From NCBI RefSeq assembly GCF_028372415.1, contig NC_092875.1, positions 187,765,522 to 187,829,521 of the forward strand: a stretch of 64,000 bases of DNA, given 5' to 3'. Positions 25,079 to 42,015 of this stretch are shown in pieces. Origin of the DNA: Notamacropus eugenii (lineage: Eukaryota; Chordata; Mammalia; Diprotodontia; Macropodidae). A program made the translations under genes and the position numbers. The notes under the pieces were generated by a model, which was given only the letters and a program-made list of their open reading frames with translations, was not told where the DNA came from and did no database searches. The number at the start of each line of letters is the position of its first letter. Positions within the stretch are counted from its first letter, which is position 1.

Positions 25079-25107
25079 TACGTGTATGTGTATGTACATG
25101 TACGTAG
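25045..25107 (+). repeat. (GT)n microsatellite with GTAC/GTAT tail
   Basis: About 15 uninterrupted GT units, followed by acgtacgtgtatgtgtatgtac. Confidence 0.95.
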
Positions 25108-25214
25108 TTACTTTACGAGCCTGGAAGATTTCCATTTTTGTGCATCACCCAAATCGATTCTTTTGAGTTACTGTGAGTTTAGAAAGACAGGAAGCAGTCT
25201 TTGTTTATATCAGT

Positions 25215-25325
25215 TAGGGGCGTCTGTGTGTTAAGCACTTCCAGGATAGAGACCATGTCTGTTTACCTTACTTCACTGAGTGCCTAGCATGGCCAATAGG
25301 CACTTTGTAATGCCTTTGATCATTC
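25215..25325 (+). repeat. L2-like 3' end
   Basis: 'gatagagaccatgtctgttta', 'gtgcctagcatggccaatagg' and 'cactttgtaatgcctttgat' follow the order of the L2 3' terminus. Diverged. Confidence 0.5.
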
Positions 25326-26689
25326 GGGAAGTACACTGGTACACGACTTTATTAGTCGTCTAAGGGAAATTACATTAGAATCAGAACACTGCCTCTACCC
25401 CAAACTATTTCAGACAGTTAACAGAAAGCACAGGGCAAGGAGCTAGAGTTCATTTTGTTCCCAGTCTCTGCTTTTGCCCCCAAAAAGTCTAAGAAGCATC
25501 TTTTAGTACCTTTATTGTGTATCATGCCTGGGGAGATGGCAGCTCCCTCCTTCATCTCTAGGAGGAGGCTATATGGGGGACTGGCTTCCAATCATGGACC
25601 TGTTATGCGCTACCCATATTGTGACCACTTGACTTTTAGGAGCTTGTCTCCTGTTAGGTGGATGTTCCCCAAAAGGATAGCATCTCTAAGGTAATGTCTA
25701 GATCCCCTATGATCCTCAACTCTAGGCTTTTCATATCTAGTAGGAATTAAATACGGTATGGTTTTGGCTTTGGCACTTGATTTAAATTCAGGATTTTTGC
25801 ATGAAAACTTTAAAATTATTCCCATAAATGAGCTTTTCAGAGATTAAAAAAAAAAGCAGCCATGTTGACTTGAGAAGATGTTGGACAGCTTTTCCTGTTT
25901 CAAGTCTGTGTCACAGGGATGATGTAACTGATGACATCAGCTTATTTTTCACTTTAAAAAACAAATAGCCAAATGAAATCTTTTAAATGTTGCCTGAATA
26001 TTTTGAGCCTAGTGAGTTTCCTTAAGACAAGACACCACACACTACCAGCTTTCTTTTCATGGTGGTCTCCCGTGCAGTTGAGGTTATGAGAATGCCTTTT
26101 GAACACCACGCACTTTGGGCCACATGTATCTTGGGGCACAAATCTGTGTTCCCCACTCTTAGCACTGAGGGTACCATAAGGCTCTGGTTAGTGAGCTGGA
26201 GCTTATACTGCCTCACGCCCCATCAACCAAATTGTCAGTTGAGTCCTGATTCTGGAACACACATGGCCAGTGAGAGCAGGAGAGTTAGTGCCGTCACAGC
26301 TCAGCTTTCAGATCTCAGGTGGCATTTGTGGTACTGATGTTGGGGTAGGGGTGGAGGAAATAATTGGGATTTGTTAGCACTGCATTTTTGAGTGGCAAGT
26401 CATTGTGTCTGAGGGGTTGGAGGTAGAATAGGATAACAGTGAAATCATTTAATGGTGTTGACGGGGGAGGAATTGCATTACAACCCACAATACTGATGTT
26501 TCAGAATTAAGAATGGTGGCTGATGGGTGATTCTCCTTGTTTTTTCTCTCTGTCCTCTCCACTTTACTTGCAAAGTGGAGGATGTAAGAAATGTTAAAAC
26601 AGTTTTTTGCCGGGCTCCTTTCAACTTGTGTGTGTCTCTTGGTTTTCCCAGGGAGTCTGGATTTTTTTTTTCTTGGCTCTAAATGTCTA

Positions 26690-27830
26690 GAGATGTCTAC
26701 TACTCTTAATTTTTATTGATAATTTTTCTTTTTATGTCACTTACACATTCCCCTTTATTTTCCCCAGTACCTCTTCCCCAAGTGCCATTTACAAAAGAGA
26801 ATAAAATGAAGGAATAAGACAAAAAAATTCAACAAAAATTATCAAGTGTTGACAGTTATATGTGATGTTCCACATTCATATATCAGTACCTACCACTTTT
26901 AACATTGACTGAAGTCTTCATCTCCTGCCTCCATGTTAATTCAGTGAAGTCTGTTCAGAACAAAGCAGTGTTGTTGATAGTAATGCAATGTCTTCTCCCT
27001 CAACTACAGCATTAAATGATTTCACAATGATCCTATCCCACCCCCATACTACCCAGGCATGTGGGTAGCAAGACTTGCGAATGTAGAGGGCCAGCAGTAT
27101 AATCTATTGATTCTTTCCCTACAATGTGGGAATATTTAATTGAGGAAACCAAATTTGAACCGATTCAGTTTGAATCAAGGCCAGGTTTCTACTTTATTTT
27201 GTATGTCACATACAGTGAATTTGGATCTTTAAGAAAAAAAAGTACTGATGTCTATTTTGCCAAATAAAAGATATTGTTTAATATATACCCCCACGAATCT
27301 CCATTCAACAAAATAACATTTCATGAAGCAGCAATCCAAAGAACACGTTACTTTCCACTTTGACTTTGGTGCCAATCTTATCTGTTGTATTGTTGGCTTT
27401 TTACTTAGTCTCTCCCCTGCCCCCTTAGCCCCCCTCCCTTTCTTTTTTAGCTCCCCTCTACCAAGATTTAGGGAGGAGGTATCATCTTTTTCTTTGAAGG
27501 CTATTTGTCATTTTCATCCCACAACATTCACTTTTAATTGTTGTTCTCCATTTCTATTACTGTAATTGTTGTAATCATGTTTTCTTGGTTTCTTTTACTT
27601 TACTCTCCATTAGTTCACACGAGTCTTTTTAGGCTTCTCTGCATTCATCCACACCATCATTTCTTAGGGCGTGGTAATACTCCATTGGATTCATGTACCA
27701 TAACTTTCTACCCCTTCCCCAATTAATGGACGTTTACTTTGTTCTTTTGCTACCGTTGAAAATGCTGCTGTCTATATTTTGTCCTCTCTTTAGTAAGATA
27801 GTCATCCACTTGATACTTGCTAAAGTGACT
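26690..27830 (-). repeat. L1 3' region, antisense, possibly interrupted
   Basis: The right part (27,540-27,790) has 'tagttcacacgagtcttttt', 'gtggtaatactccattgg' and 'cttccccaattaatggacg'. That is the antisense form of the marsupial L1 terminal region also seen at 4140-4510. The left part (26,700-26,960) resembles further L1 3' sequence. The middle (27,000-27,290) I cannot assign. Confidence 0.5.
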
Positions 27831-28900
27831 TGAAGCTCAATTTTACGTTGTAATGCCAAGTTTATATTATACTCACTTCCGTAAAAGGTATTAATATCTT
27901 GTAGATGTGTCTGGTATTTTCATCCTATATTGTCTTACCCAGCTTATTATGGAAGGTGATGTCGGGCCTCTGCCATGATAATTTCAAACATACAAAAAAA
28001 GTCTATAATGTGGGAAAAACTGAACGTGTGCCCCAAGAGGTTTGCCTGGCATCTCTCCTTCATTAGGATACTGCTTTACACTCATTAATATATGGAGTAC
28101 ATGGTGGGGGTATCTTCTTCACAGCTGATTATCTAAGGCTCTGTGATTGACCATCAACTGATGTCTCTATTATATACGTATATTTTTAGATTTTGTACCA
28201 AAATAAGTAAGGTTTGACATTTTTGCTTTGAATTTAAGAACCAAAATTACTTGTTGAACTTTCAAAGAAGCACAGAAGGGAAAAATGGTGTCATGTCACT
28301 ATCACCCATTGGTTTCTCACATAGATCAGCATATGAATTATAATTATCTCAAGTCTACTGAAGGATCTCATTGGATCTGACCACTAGCGCAGGAAGCCTC
28401 CTGGGCTGTTGGCACAACATGACTAACAGTGCCAGTGATTCATCCTTTATCATACTTGAAGGAAGTAGAGTATGAACCTAAATTGGAGCAGGCAAAATTT
28501 CCAGATGAATTCTGGGTCATCATAATAGTCAGATGTGAACTCCTAAGAGGACAGATGAATTGTACTTCTGCTTTAGCATCTCTTGGTAAGATTACCCAAA
28601 GTATACTAGGTACCATGATAAATTAGTAAGATCTTGAGTTGCCTGGGATTTTTAGAAAAAATAGTTTCAGGTCCATTAGATACCTTTTAGGTCTTTCTAT
28701 CAGACAAACCAAAGTTTTTTGCTATCACTGGTTTCCTAAAGTAATTCTTATTCTAATTATAAGAATAGCTGATGTGCTCTCCCACCACATTTAGCCAACA
28801 TTTATCAAGCAGCTATTACATGCAAAAGAGTGGGCTAAATCTCACATTATTGCTTATCTCTAAGAATTCACAAAGATTAAAAAATTACATTAAACAAAAT

Positions 28901-28923
28901 TGTGTGTGTGTGTGTGTATGTGT
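28901..28923 (+). repeat. (GT)n microsatellite
   Basis: Short tgtgtgtgtgtgtgtgta run in intron 9. Confidence 0.85.
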
Positions 28924-29897
28924 ATACAGTGCATAAAGTTATTTATTTATTTCTTCTGTCTGTGATCACTTAACATCCAGAATTTCATGGCACATTTAAT
29001 GAAACTTGGGGCAACCCTTTTGAGAACTATTGCTCTATAATCTTTATGAATTCATGTGGGCTCCCCTGCCACAGGTTAATTGCCTGGTGGGTAACCTTAT
29101 GGTGCATGAGCCTCTTTGTATTAAACTAGGCTTTTCTTCAGATGACAGATGCCACAGTGTGTTGCCTGCCCTATACTTGATGGTCTTCCAATTTGGTACA
29201 GTCTGCTACATCACTTTGAGAACTTGGGATCTTTTCCATGCTGCAGAGGAGGCATCAGAGTAGAACTCAGAGTGGAAATAGTTGTACATAGACAGATAGC
29301 TGTAATACAAAGATAGAATATACAGGTATAAGAGAAATACCAAGTACTGTAGGAGAGTTCCTAAGGGAAGAAAGGATTACCTTCATCCAGGGCATTGGGC
29401 TGGTGTTAGCCAAGCCATAAAGTAGAGGACAGAATTTGAAATACAGAAATGAGGTCGCAGATTTGGGTGAGGAGACGTATCAGGGATAAGGGATGGTGTG
29501 ATTGCTATTAGAATCAGGAAAGTTAGGGCATCTTTGTGGAGTTATGATTGGTCCGTTTATGTGAAGGGGAAAGTTGTATGAGATAAGATTGGGTCATGCT
29601 TGCTAGTCCATAATTGTGGAGTTCTTAAAGGTAAACTCTTAAAATGTTCTCCATTAATCAAATATACAAGGGAAGTAAATGGAAGTAAAATGTTGATTTT
29701 GTATATGTCAAAAATGCACAACGAATAATCCACTAAACTGTAAAATACAAATACTCAGCTACTAGTAAAGCTCTCATTTTCTGTTCTTTTATAAGGAAAT
29801 GAGTCGTGGGCCATCTTTGCTTTCCTTAATGTTACTTTACAGATGAAGTGGACTGTTTGCCCCTCACTCTTTCCTCTGTTTCTGTTTTTGCCTGCAG

Positions 29898-30016
29898 CAA
29901 GAGTACTGGAAGTTAGTGGAACAGAAAGAATGCCATGTAGCAGTGCATTGTGGGAAAGTGGATACCAACACGCATGGAAGTGGATTCCCAGTGGGAAAAT
30001 CAGAACCATTCTCAAG
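29898..30016 (+). CDS. JARID2: JARID2 coding exon with GSGFP motif, start of JmjC region
   Basis: 119 nt: 39 codons plus two bases of an Arg. [19 protein letters not shown] leads to [14 protein letters not shown]. The GSGFP motif (codons near 29,970) is described in the JARID2 family as needed for SUZ12 contact, so this exon is a PRC2 interface. The acceptor is gtttttgcctgcag. The donor is GTGCAG, a poor match to GTRAGT. The exact continuation into exon 11 (AG|G CAC, Arg-His) supports it. Confidence 0.95.
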
Positions 30017-30478
30017 GTGCAGTTAGTTTTCTTCCTGTCTTGTTCTGATGAAATTCTAAGACTCTTCACCATCCTAAAGCTTGTCCAAAGTGAAATCCTT
30101 CTCTCATGCTCTAGTAGAGTAAGCACCTTTAGGGTGGGAGATGCTTTTTCCTTGTCTTTGTGTCCGCAGCACCTTGCACATACACAGATTTGGGAAGGGC
30201 TGGTGACTTCTACAGAGTGGGGACCTCCCAGTGTGGGAATTCCTTCTGCCATCACAGATAACCTCTCTAGGGTGTGCAGCATATAAGTCCTAATGAGCTG
30301 AAGTATTGGTAGATAAAAAACTAAGAAGTATAGTTTTCTTGACTCCAAATCCAGAACCTAAGCATGTTGTTATGTTGCCTGGAACACAGCACAAGGCTGG
30401 GCAGCCTTGATCTTTTTAGGTTTCTGTAAAGGCCCTGTTATGCACATTTGACTGAATCTTTATGATTTCCTTGGATAG
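30017..30478 (+). other. JARID2: JARID2 intron 10
   Basis: Shortest intron in the window (462 bp). An L2-like 3'-end remnant lies near 30,090-30,185 ('gagtaagcacctttagggtg' and 'gtgtccgcagcaccttgc'). Nothing else seen. Confidence 0.85.
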
Positions 30479-30549
30479 GCACGGATGGAATCTTACAGTC
30501 CTCCCTAATAACACAGGATCCATCCTGCGTCACCTTGGTGCTGTTCCTG
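30479..30549 (+). CDS. JARID2: JARID2 coding exon (71 nt, JmjC)
   Basis: It starts with the last base of the split Arg and continues [20 protein letters not shown] to AVP, ending with the first base of a split Gly at GTAAGC. The acceptor is tccttggatag. It belongs to the N-terminal part of the JmjC fold. Too short for an unaided ORF call; identified from JARID2 protein order and from frame continuity on both sides. Confidence 0.95.
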
Positions 30550-30984
30550 GTAAGCTAGATTCCTTTCTTGCTTTCTTTGGGGTTGTTTCCACTGTAGCTT
30601 GACAGGAAGGACATCTGTGCTTTCTCGGTGAAGTGTTCCCACAGCTGAGAGAATTCTGTCCAAAGGTCAGTCTAAGTCAGTTATTACAGGGATAGAGGGA
30701 TAACATTTAGAGAGCTGACCATAAAAGTACTGCTGCAGATTCTACTGACCACGGTAGGAAGAGAGATTTGATGAAAATTTATAAACTAATGAAACAGGAG
30801 GTATGGATAGGAAGTTGTACCTGAAATTATTTATCAAATCTTGAAATTCTAAAACTCTGGAGATAGGGAGGTTGGGAAATAATTTAAATCAGGGATTTTT
30901 TTTTAAGCCAGAAATTGGGGTGAGTGGGAAGTGGGGGGGGGGGGGTGTATGTATGAACTTGAAATAAAAAAATCTTATTTCTCC

Positions 30985-31125
30985 TTGATCATTGTATCTC
31001 ATTGTAATTGATTTCCTTTGTAATGCTATGCATTTTATTTTTTGTATTTAGAAATACTCTGAGAAAGAGTCCATAGGCCTTACCAGAGTGCCCAAGGGCT
31101 GATTATAAAAAAAGGTTGAGCTATT
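30985..31125 (+). repeat. Unclassified interspersed repeat, copy 3 of 3
   Basis: 'gtaattgatttcctttgtaa', 'gctatgcattttatttttt' and 'gtccataggccttaccagag' align with copies 1 and 2. It ends with 'aaaaaaaggttgagc'. Confidence 0.55.
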
Positions 31126-31454
31126 TTACCTTAAAGATTGAAATGGGTATTTTAAGATGAAGCCAAGATATATGAGGGTGCAGTTCATTCTCTTTAGATG
31201 CTCCTTGGATGGGGAAGGATTCAAGAAAGTTTTAGCTCCAGAGTGAAAGAGCTGTGCTGCCATCCTTGTGCAGAGGCAGAGTATGGTCCAAATGGACCAT
31301 CTCTACTCCTATTACTTTCAGGAAGAAGCCCTCTCTGATTGCTTCACTTTTGAAAGTGGTATCTTACAACAAAGGTGATTTTTTTCCCCCTAATTTTTTC
31401 CCCTCAAGGCTTCAGAAAAGAACTTTGATTCCCCTTGACTTTTCTGCATCTGCC

Positions 31455-31457
<3 letters not shown>

Positions 31458-31547
<90 letters not shown>
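31458..31547 (+). repeat. (AT)45 microsatellite
   Basis: A perfect 90-bp AT dinucleotide array, flanked by ccctc on the left and gtgtattagc on the right. It is capable of cruciform extrusion. The Ile-Tyr frame across it is not a gene. Confidence 0.97.
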
Positions 31548-31551
<4 letters not shown>

Positions 31552-31944
31552 ATTAGCTAATTGAGAAAATAATAAGAAGTTATTATCCTGCAGGTATCTC
31601 CTTCCAGGATTGGGGAACCTATTGTACCAACATGTGCTACTGGTCAGATCCTTGCTTTTTGTCTTTATAACAGTATCTGAGTGAAACTGTGTTTCTCCAC
31701 TTCATAAAAATGAAGTGTTGTTTTTTTTTTCAGAAGAATCATGTAAGTTGTTTGTTGTCAATATGACATTTTCTTCTAAATGATGTTTTTGGAATGTCTT
31801 TTGTCTTTATCATTTCCCACCCTCTCTTATGGCAAAGCAAAGCAGGGAAAGTCCTGTTACAACAAGAAACCTTGTCTAATAGGGTGTACAATGTTCTGTC
31901 CCAGTATTTTCCCCAACTGCAAAATTTTATAACAATTCATATAA

Positions 31945-32088
<144 letters not shown>

Positions 32089-34599
32089 TGAGTATACCTG
32101 AGCCCTGTTTCCCTTTTTCTCTGTAGCTGTCCGTGGGCTCTGGGCAGCACAGCACATCTTCCCCTAGGAAGTATCTGACATGCAGGTTCATCTCTGTTGG
32201 AGGGTTCCTAGTGAGTTAGTCTCTTCTTTACATTAGGTTGATTCTTCATCTTGTCTCCTGGACCCACTCCTGATACCTCATCGGGTAGCTGAACTGGAGT
32301 TTTAGGGGCTAGCTGTATCCTGGTTGGGATAGACTTTTGTATCCTATTATAACTCTTCTTTCGAACTACAGGGATGAATTCTCTGTATATTTGGTTAATG
32401 TAGAGGGGCAAGCCTGCATCGAGAACTTCTGATTGTTTCCCTCTCTTTTCTTTGTGCTGCTTGGTCTTTAAAAATCTGCTTTTAGGGTCTTAAGGTCTGC
32501 GGACCCCCAGATGAACTTTATTTCAGGAGTAGCAAAGTTTTGTATGTCTTTAATGTTGCCATAGCATAACATATGAAAATACACTCTCCAGGCTATACCA
32601 TTAGTCTTCTTACCAACTAGATGGTTTCTATTTGTAGAAGTAGATTAGTAGCTGTTTGTCAACCTGGCTTTTAAGACCCCAGTTCTTTGTAAACCTGATA
32701 AAATGATTGTGCAGAGTTACATTTTTCGTCCTGGAGAATCTCTGCTTCTTACCAAGAAGAGAGGAGTGTGTTTCCAGCATTGTCCCACTGGCTTCCCTAG
32801 ATGTATGTGTGCGGCTGCACATTCTGTGTCTTTATCGCTGGCTGCTGTCTTCATTCAGGATCTGCCACGATGAATACTGATGAGGAGGTTTGGCTTTTGC
32901 TTGTGTGTTTGTTCATCAGTGGCAGATGGGAAATCATTGCAGATAGATGTTTTTAATACATGCACATGCCGTGTGCCGTCTTGTGTTCTTACAGTTGACC
33001 AGTCTACACATTATTCCGCAGTAACTATGTTATCAGCTTAATGGGTTGATTGAACAGTCTTTAAAAACAAACAAACAAACCTAAAAGTAATCTTCGAATG
33101 AGCTAGTGGCTCTGGGAAATAACTTTAAATTTCACTTTTTAGGTGGCAGGTTATAGTAAGCAATACCTTCCATATATGTGAATGATAATTTGAGAGAGCT
33201 CACGTGGAATGCCCATGGTTTTGTCGTTATTGTTTCAATAATTCTCTTAGGTTTTTATCAGGCATGAAGGGAGATGGTATTGAACGTCCTGCAGGATTGT
33301 TCTTTGATAGTGAGTGCCAGATTAAATAGCCTCCAGATTTTTCCATTGCATCCAATTTAAAGGACCAGATTGGGAATGGTAGGATAGAGAATGACAGGAG
33401 TGGCCAGCTTCTGACTAGCTGGGTAAGTACTGTTTCAATGTAAGGGGCTGCTCCTTCATTTAGGAGGCTCTAAGTGTGGTCCTATTTTTTTTTTTTTTTG
33501 GTGATACCCCTGGATATTGGAGGACCATTGTTCTACTCAGTGTCTTTTCCCCCTGGGGTTGCATCAGTATACACTCAGATGGCATGGGAGTAGGGACATT
33601 TTAGAGGATAGAATAGAATAACCCTTTGGCCTTCTATAACTGAGAAAGGGGGAGAAAAAAGATGTGATTAGAGTATTTTATGGTGTGTGGTTTTGCTTGA
33701 AACATATGATTTTGGTTAGAAACATGGTGGTTAAATCACAAATCAGTAACAGAAAATGTTGAAGTTAAAAATAACATTTAAAAAAAAGTTTAAGCATGGT
33801 GACTGGATACTCCTTTCACTCAGCAACTAAAACTGAATATGACCCTTATGAATAATGATGTCATCACAAGCACGTTGCCATATGGCCCTTTTAAAACTTG
33901 GACTCTGTCAGAAAGGCCTGTCCAGTGGTTTGAAGGAAAAGAGAGAATTGAAAACTTAGTTGTAAGCATTACATGTTTTCTTTCTTGAATCTCCAAGTAG
34001 AGAAGCTGGTGGAGTGTCCTAAAAGGGACCTGTGGAGGAAAGAAATTGACTTTCTGCCAAAGGCTGGGTTCCTTTTACTTCGCAGGCCCAGCAGCAATTC
34101 CATTTGTGTTGGCTTAGTCTGTTATCCGAAAGCACAACCATTGTCAAAGTAGACAGCAGGTTACTTTCGTGTGTTGGTGCCTTGCTCCTTTCCCCATCAG
34201 GAGCCAATGCAAACAGATCTTTGTATCCCAAGGCTCATCAGCATGTTCCTGCTGATACCCTGTGGGTGTGGTGATGTTTTATTTGAGGCTTATTAACATT
34301 CCTTATTCAAGTTCACCCTTTCACCTCTGCCCTCTGCCATGAGGGGAGTTTCCCTTTTTTCAAAACAAAGCACTGGGAAATTTTGAGGTTTTTGTTTTGG
34401 GTTATTTTTGTTGTGTTCAAAATTTGCAAAGTAAAAAGTTATACTAGTGATTTACAAAAATTTAGAGACTGACTGAATGAAAAGGGCATCTGTGTACATA
34501 GAGTGAATTGTCAGCACAGGGCTTATTCTGGTGACTTCTCCCTGAGTTAGTAATTCAGAATGGTGTGTTTTTGTTCTTGTATTTTGGTCAGTAACATTA

Positions 34600-35210
34600 T
34601 TTCATGAAGTTTCACAGCTTCATAATTGAAGCATAGATTGGCATGCAAGGCCCTCTATAGTCTGACTCCCCAGCCATTTCTCCCATGTAGAAAACCGCAG
34701 TGTCATTAGTTATGACCATAATAAACCATGTGCATTCCATTGAGGTGACAAGGTGGATAAGGTGCAGAATTTGTGGAATCAGGAAGACCTGAGTTCAAAT
34801 TAAGCCTCCGATACTCATTAGCTTTGTGGCTTTGGGTAAATCATTTAACTTTTGTCTGCCTCACTTTCCTTATCTCTAAAATGGGGATAATAATAGCACC
34901 TAGCATCCAAGATTTTTGTGAGGATCAAATGAGATATTTGTAAAGTGCTTTGCAAACCTGAAAGTGCTATAAAATGCTGTTATTATCATAGTGTTATCTA
35001 CACACTTTTGGATATGCTGTTTATATCTGAAATTCCATTTAGCCTATCCCAGCCACTGTAGCCATAACACTCATTTCTTCCTCTAAACTCCTATATTCTT
35101 TATTGTGTCCACCAGTTTGGTACAACCATATTGTTTATAGTTACATATAATGTCTCCTTCCTTTTTCCTTAAATAGATTATTGGCCTCTTGCCTGTGTGG
35201 ACATAAAAGT
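34600..35210 (+). repeat. L2-like fragment split by a SINE
   Basis: The left arm has 'gcatgcaaggccctctatag' and 'tctgactccccagccatttc'. The right arm near 35,020-35,110 has 'tctgaaattccatttagcc' and 'cctctaaactcctatattc'. Both resemble L2 sequence on either side of the 34,740-34,990 SINE. The nesting is inferred. Confidence 0.45.
34740..34990 (+). repeat. MAR/MIR-type marsupial SINE, near full length
   Basis: All parts are present in + orientation: 'acaaggtggataaggtgcag', 'gaagacctgagttcaaatt', 'cctcactttccttatctc', 'taaaatggggataataatag', 'tgtgaggatcaaatgagat' and 'gtaaagtgctttgcaaacc'. Confidence 0.9.
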
Positions 35211-35213
35211 AGA

Positions 35214-35351
35214 CCAGAGGTGTCGAACAGGCCAAATATAATTGAGAAATGTTTTTTTTTTTTAAATACAACATAGATAATGTTAATTTGTGGTTTTCTA
35301 AATCAATATGGGCCCTCCGGGATCTGTTTCTCTTTTGAGTTTGACACTTCC
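35214..35351 (+). mobile_element. Short hAT-like MITE with terminal inverted repeats
   Basis: The left end is cagaggtgtcgaac. The right end is gtttgacacttccag, whose reverse complement (ctggaagtgtcaaac) matches the left end with small differences. This is the CAGRGGTGTCAAAC-type terminus of mammalian hAT elements. The 138-bp internal part is AT-rich and non-coding. No clear 8-bp target duplication was seen. Confidence 0.55.
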
Positions 35352-36723
35352 AGTATGGATTTTGCTTATGTGCAAAGTGCTTTACGTATACTTTTTATTT
35401 TTCAAGCCAAATAGAGGTCCTGTGTTTAGTAGGAAGTTTTTTCTTCCTAGTAGTGGTTTTCTTTTTCCCCTCCCATACTTGGATAATTGAGAGTCTTGTT
35501 CCTTCTTCCTTTAGCCAGAAAGGTATGTTTCTTTACTGAGTCTTGTCATATGTTTTTGTTTGCTAGGCTCTCTTTACTTTTTCTTAGAACAATATCTCAT
35601 TGTCTCTGATACTCTAATACTCATTCCTTTATTATCCAACTGGAAGAGTTTTAGGGGAAGAAAATGATTTTTAGAAGTTAGAGCAAGATAGGAACGATTC
35701 CAAATTGAAATACAGTGTAATTGTGTAGCAAGACTGCTGAGCTCAGAGACCAGGGCCCTTGTCTCTCAGCAATGACTCTTTTCAAGCTGTGAGACCACAG
35801 ATAAATCTTGAACTCCCTTTCTCCATTATAGAAGGAGGAGTAAGAATACTGGAATGAAGGGCCAGTCTTATGGTTGGTTGTTGCCTGGAAAGCGCTTTTT
35901 TTTTTTTTTAATATAAAGTCCAAAAGCACTGTATTAATATGAATTACTTTTGCTTTTCCTTCTCTTTGACAAAACCCTATCAGAGATATTCAAAGGAGAG
36001 CAACCCTTAAGTGTATAACGTGGATGTGATCCTGTTCTTTGCAGAACTCCTATTTGTGGTCTTTTAGAACTTCCTCTGAGATCTAGTTGGCCCTAGGAGA
36101 TAATCGTGGATGGAGTGGCAAGGCACCTTGAGGTTTCCATATCTGATAGCCCCACTCCTGGACCACTTGCCCTTTCTTAAATGTGTGTGATCTCATCTCT
36201 TGCAGGCAAAAAGCATAGAATTCTGAGCCTGGGTAGTAGCCAAGAACTGAAGGAGGTAGAATCAGAGATTTTACCAGAGGCTGCTTGAACCTACAGATGT
36301 GTCTGTTTCTGATTTATAGGCGTTTTTAAACATCTGTTTCGAGTTTGAAAGCTTTTTGGCTTGCAGTGTAGGTCAGATATACATAAAAGATGAGCAATTT
36401 GAATCACTTGTGGGGCTGTGGCTTGGCTGAGTGCTTGGTGGAAGCCACTGAGATAGTCCTCCGGGAATTTATGGCATTGCTGTGTGAAAGGGGCCTGGGA
36501 GCTACAAGAATGAATTACCAAATGCTTTATTCTGGATCATGTGGAGCTCAGCTCATACGTCTGACTGTAGGGTTGTGTCCAAACAGTGCCCCTGCTCCTT
36601 GTGTTTGGAGGCAACTTTCCAGAAGAACTTGTTTTTGATTTCTTGTCTATACATTCAGCACAGGATAAATGGGCCCGGGTCTTGAGACAAAAGTTTGGGA
36701 ATGCCAATTAAATGCCGTCATAA

Positions 36724-41166
<4,443 letters not shown>

Positions 41167-41469
41167 TGAATCAAGTTTGCATATTTCTGGGGTCTGAGCT
41201 AGACATTTCGTCTTCTCTTCAAGCCATTTCTATTCTTCCACTCTAGATAACATTACCTTCCTATTTTACTAATAACATTGTGACCAGTCACCAAGTTTAT
41301 TCAATTTCTTTCTTCTTTCTGGTGGCCTTGCTTTATCAGTCATTGCCCTTTCTGTCGCTTCTTTAGCCTCTCTCTTTCTGATGGGGCTTTCCATTTTTCC
41401 TGTGTTCTTGACTCTCTCCTGTCTTTTAAAAGAAAGAAACACCTCAAAAATCATCATCTCTTTGTCCTG

Positions 41470-41690
41470 ATGCCCAAGCCCCTCTGATTTCTATCCTAGC
41501 TCTCTCCATCCTTTTATCAACAAACTGGAAAGAGTCTGCACTCAGCACCTCTTCTTTGTAACCTTTCTCCCCCCATTGACTCCCTAGGCTGTATTCCATT
41601 CCTAGTCCTCTACTAAAGCTGCTATCAGTTCAATAGTGATTTTGTCAATAACACTGGAAGAATTTGACCCACAAAAGTGGTGAGCTCACC
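41470..41690 (+). repeat. L2 ORF2-like fragment
   Basis: 'gagtctgcactcagcacctc', 'ctccccccattgactccc', 'tctactaaagctgctatcag' and 'tcaatagtgattttgtcaat' follow the order of the L2 reverse-transcriptase coding region. Strongly degraded, with no open frame. Confidence 0.5.
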
Positions 41691-41975
41691 TTTGTGAAGT
41701 GTTTAGTCAGCAGGTGCATGTTGGCCTGTTAGGGACATTGTATGAAGAATTTCTGTATTGGTTGAGAAGCTGGCAGACATGATAGTCTCCTTCAGCTCTT
41801 GAGATTCTGTCGTGTTTCCAGGAAGTAACTATAATGGCCCAGTCTCTGTCCTCATCCTCTGAATCTTGGTAGAATTTGACACTGACTGCTTCTTGTTGAA
41901 AGGTCCTTCTCTGGGTTTGTAGAGTACCATGTTCTTCTGGCTTTGTCCTTCTCTGTTGCCCATTTTTTGCCATCC

Positions 41976-42015
41976 TGTGTGTGTGCGTGCATGTGTGCAT
42001 GCATGTATGTGTGTT
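41976..42015 (+). repeat. (GT)n/(GCAT)n microsatellite
   Basis: tgtgtgtgtgcgtgcatgtg followed by tgcatgcatgtatgtgtgtt. Confidence 0.9.

Larger units (their letters stand above)
24576..29897 (+). other. JARID2: JARID2 intron 9
   Basis: GT-AG intron of 5.3 kb. It holds a GT microsatellite at 25,045-25,107, an L2 3'-end-like piece near 25,215-25,325, an antisense L1 3' region at about 26,690-27,830 and a short GT run at 28,901-28,923. From 27,830 to 29,890 I see only degraded, unassigned sequence. Confidence 0.85.

Noticed and set aside
29843..30286. 147-residue open frame around exon 10
   Set aside because: It is in a different frame from the real JARID2 exon (29,898-30,016) and extends through both splice sites.
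31254..31556. 100-residue open frame ending in (Ile-Tyr)n
   Set aside because: The tail is the AT microsatellite; the rest is intron 11.
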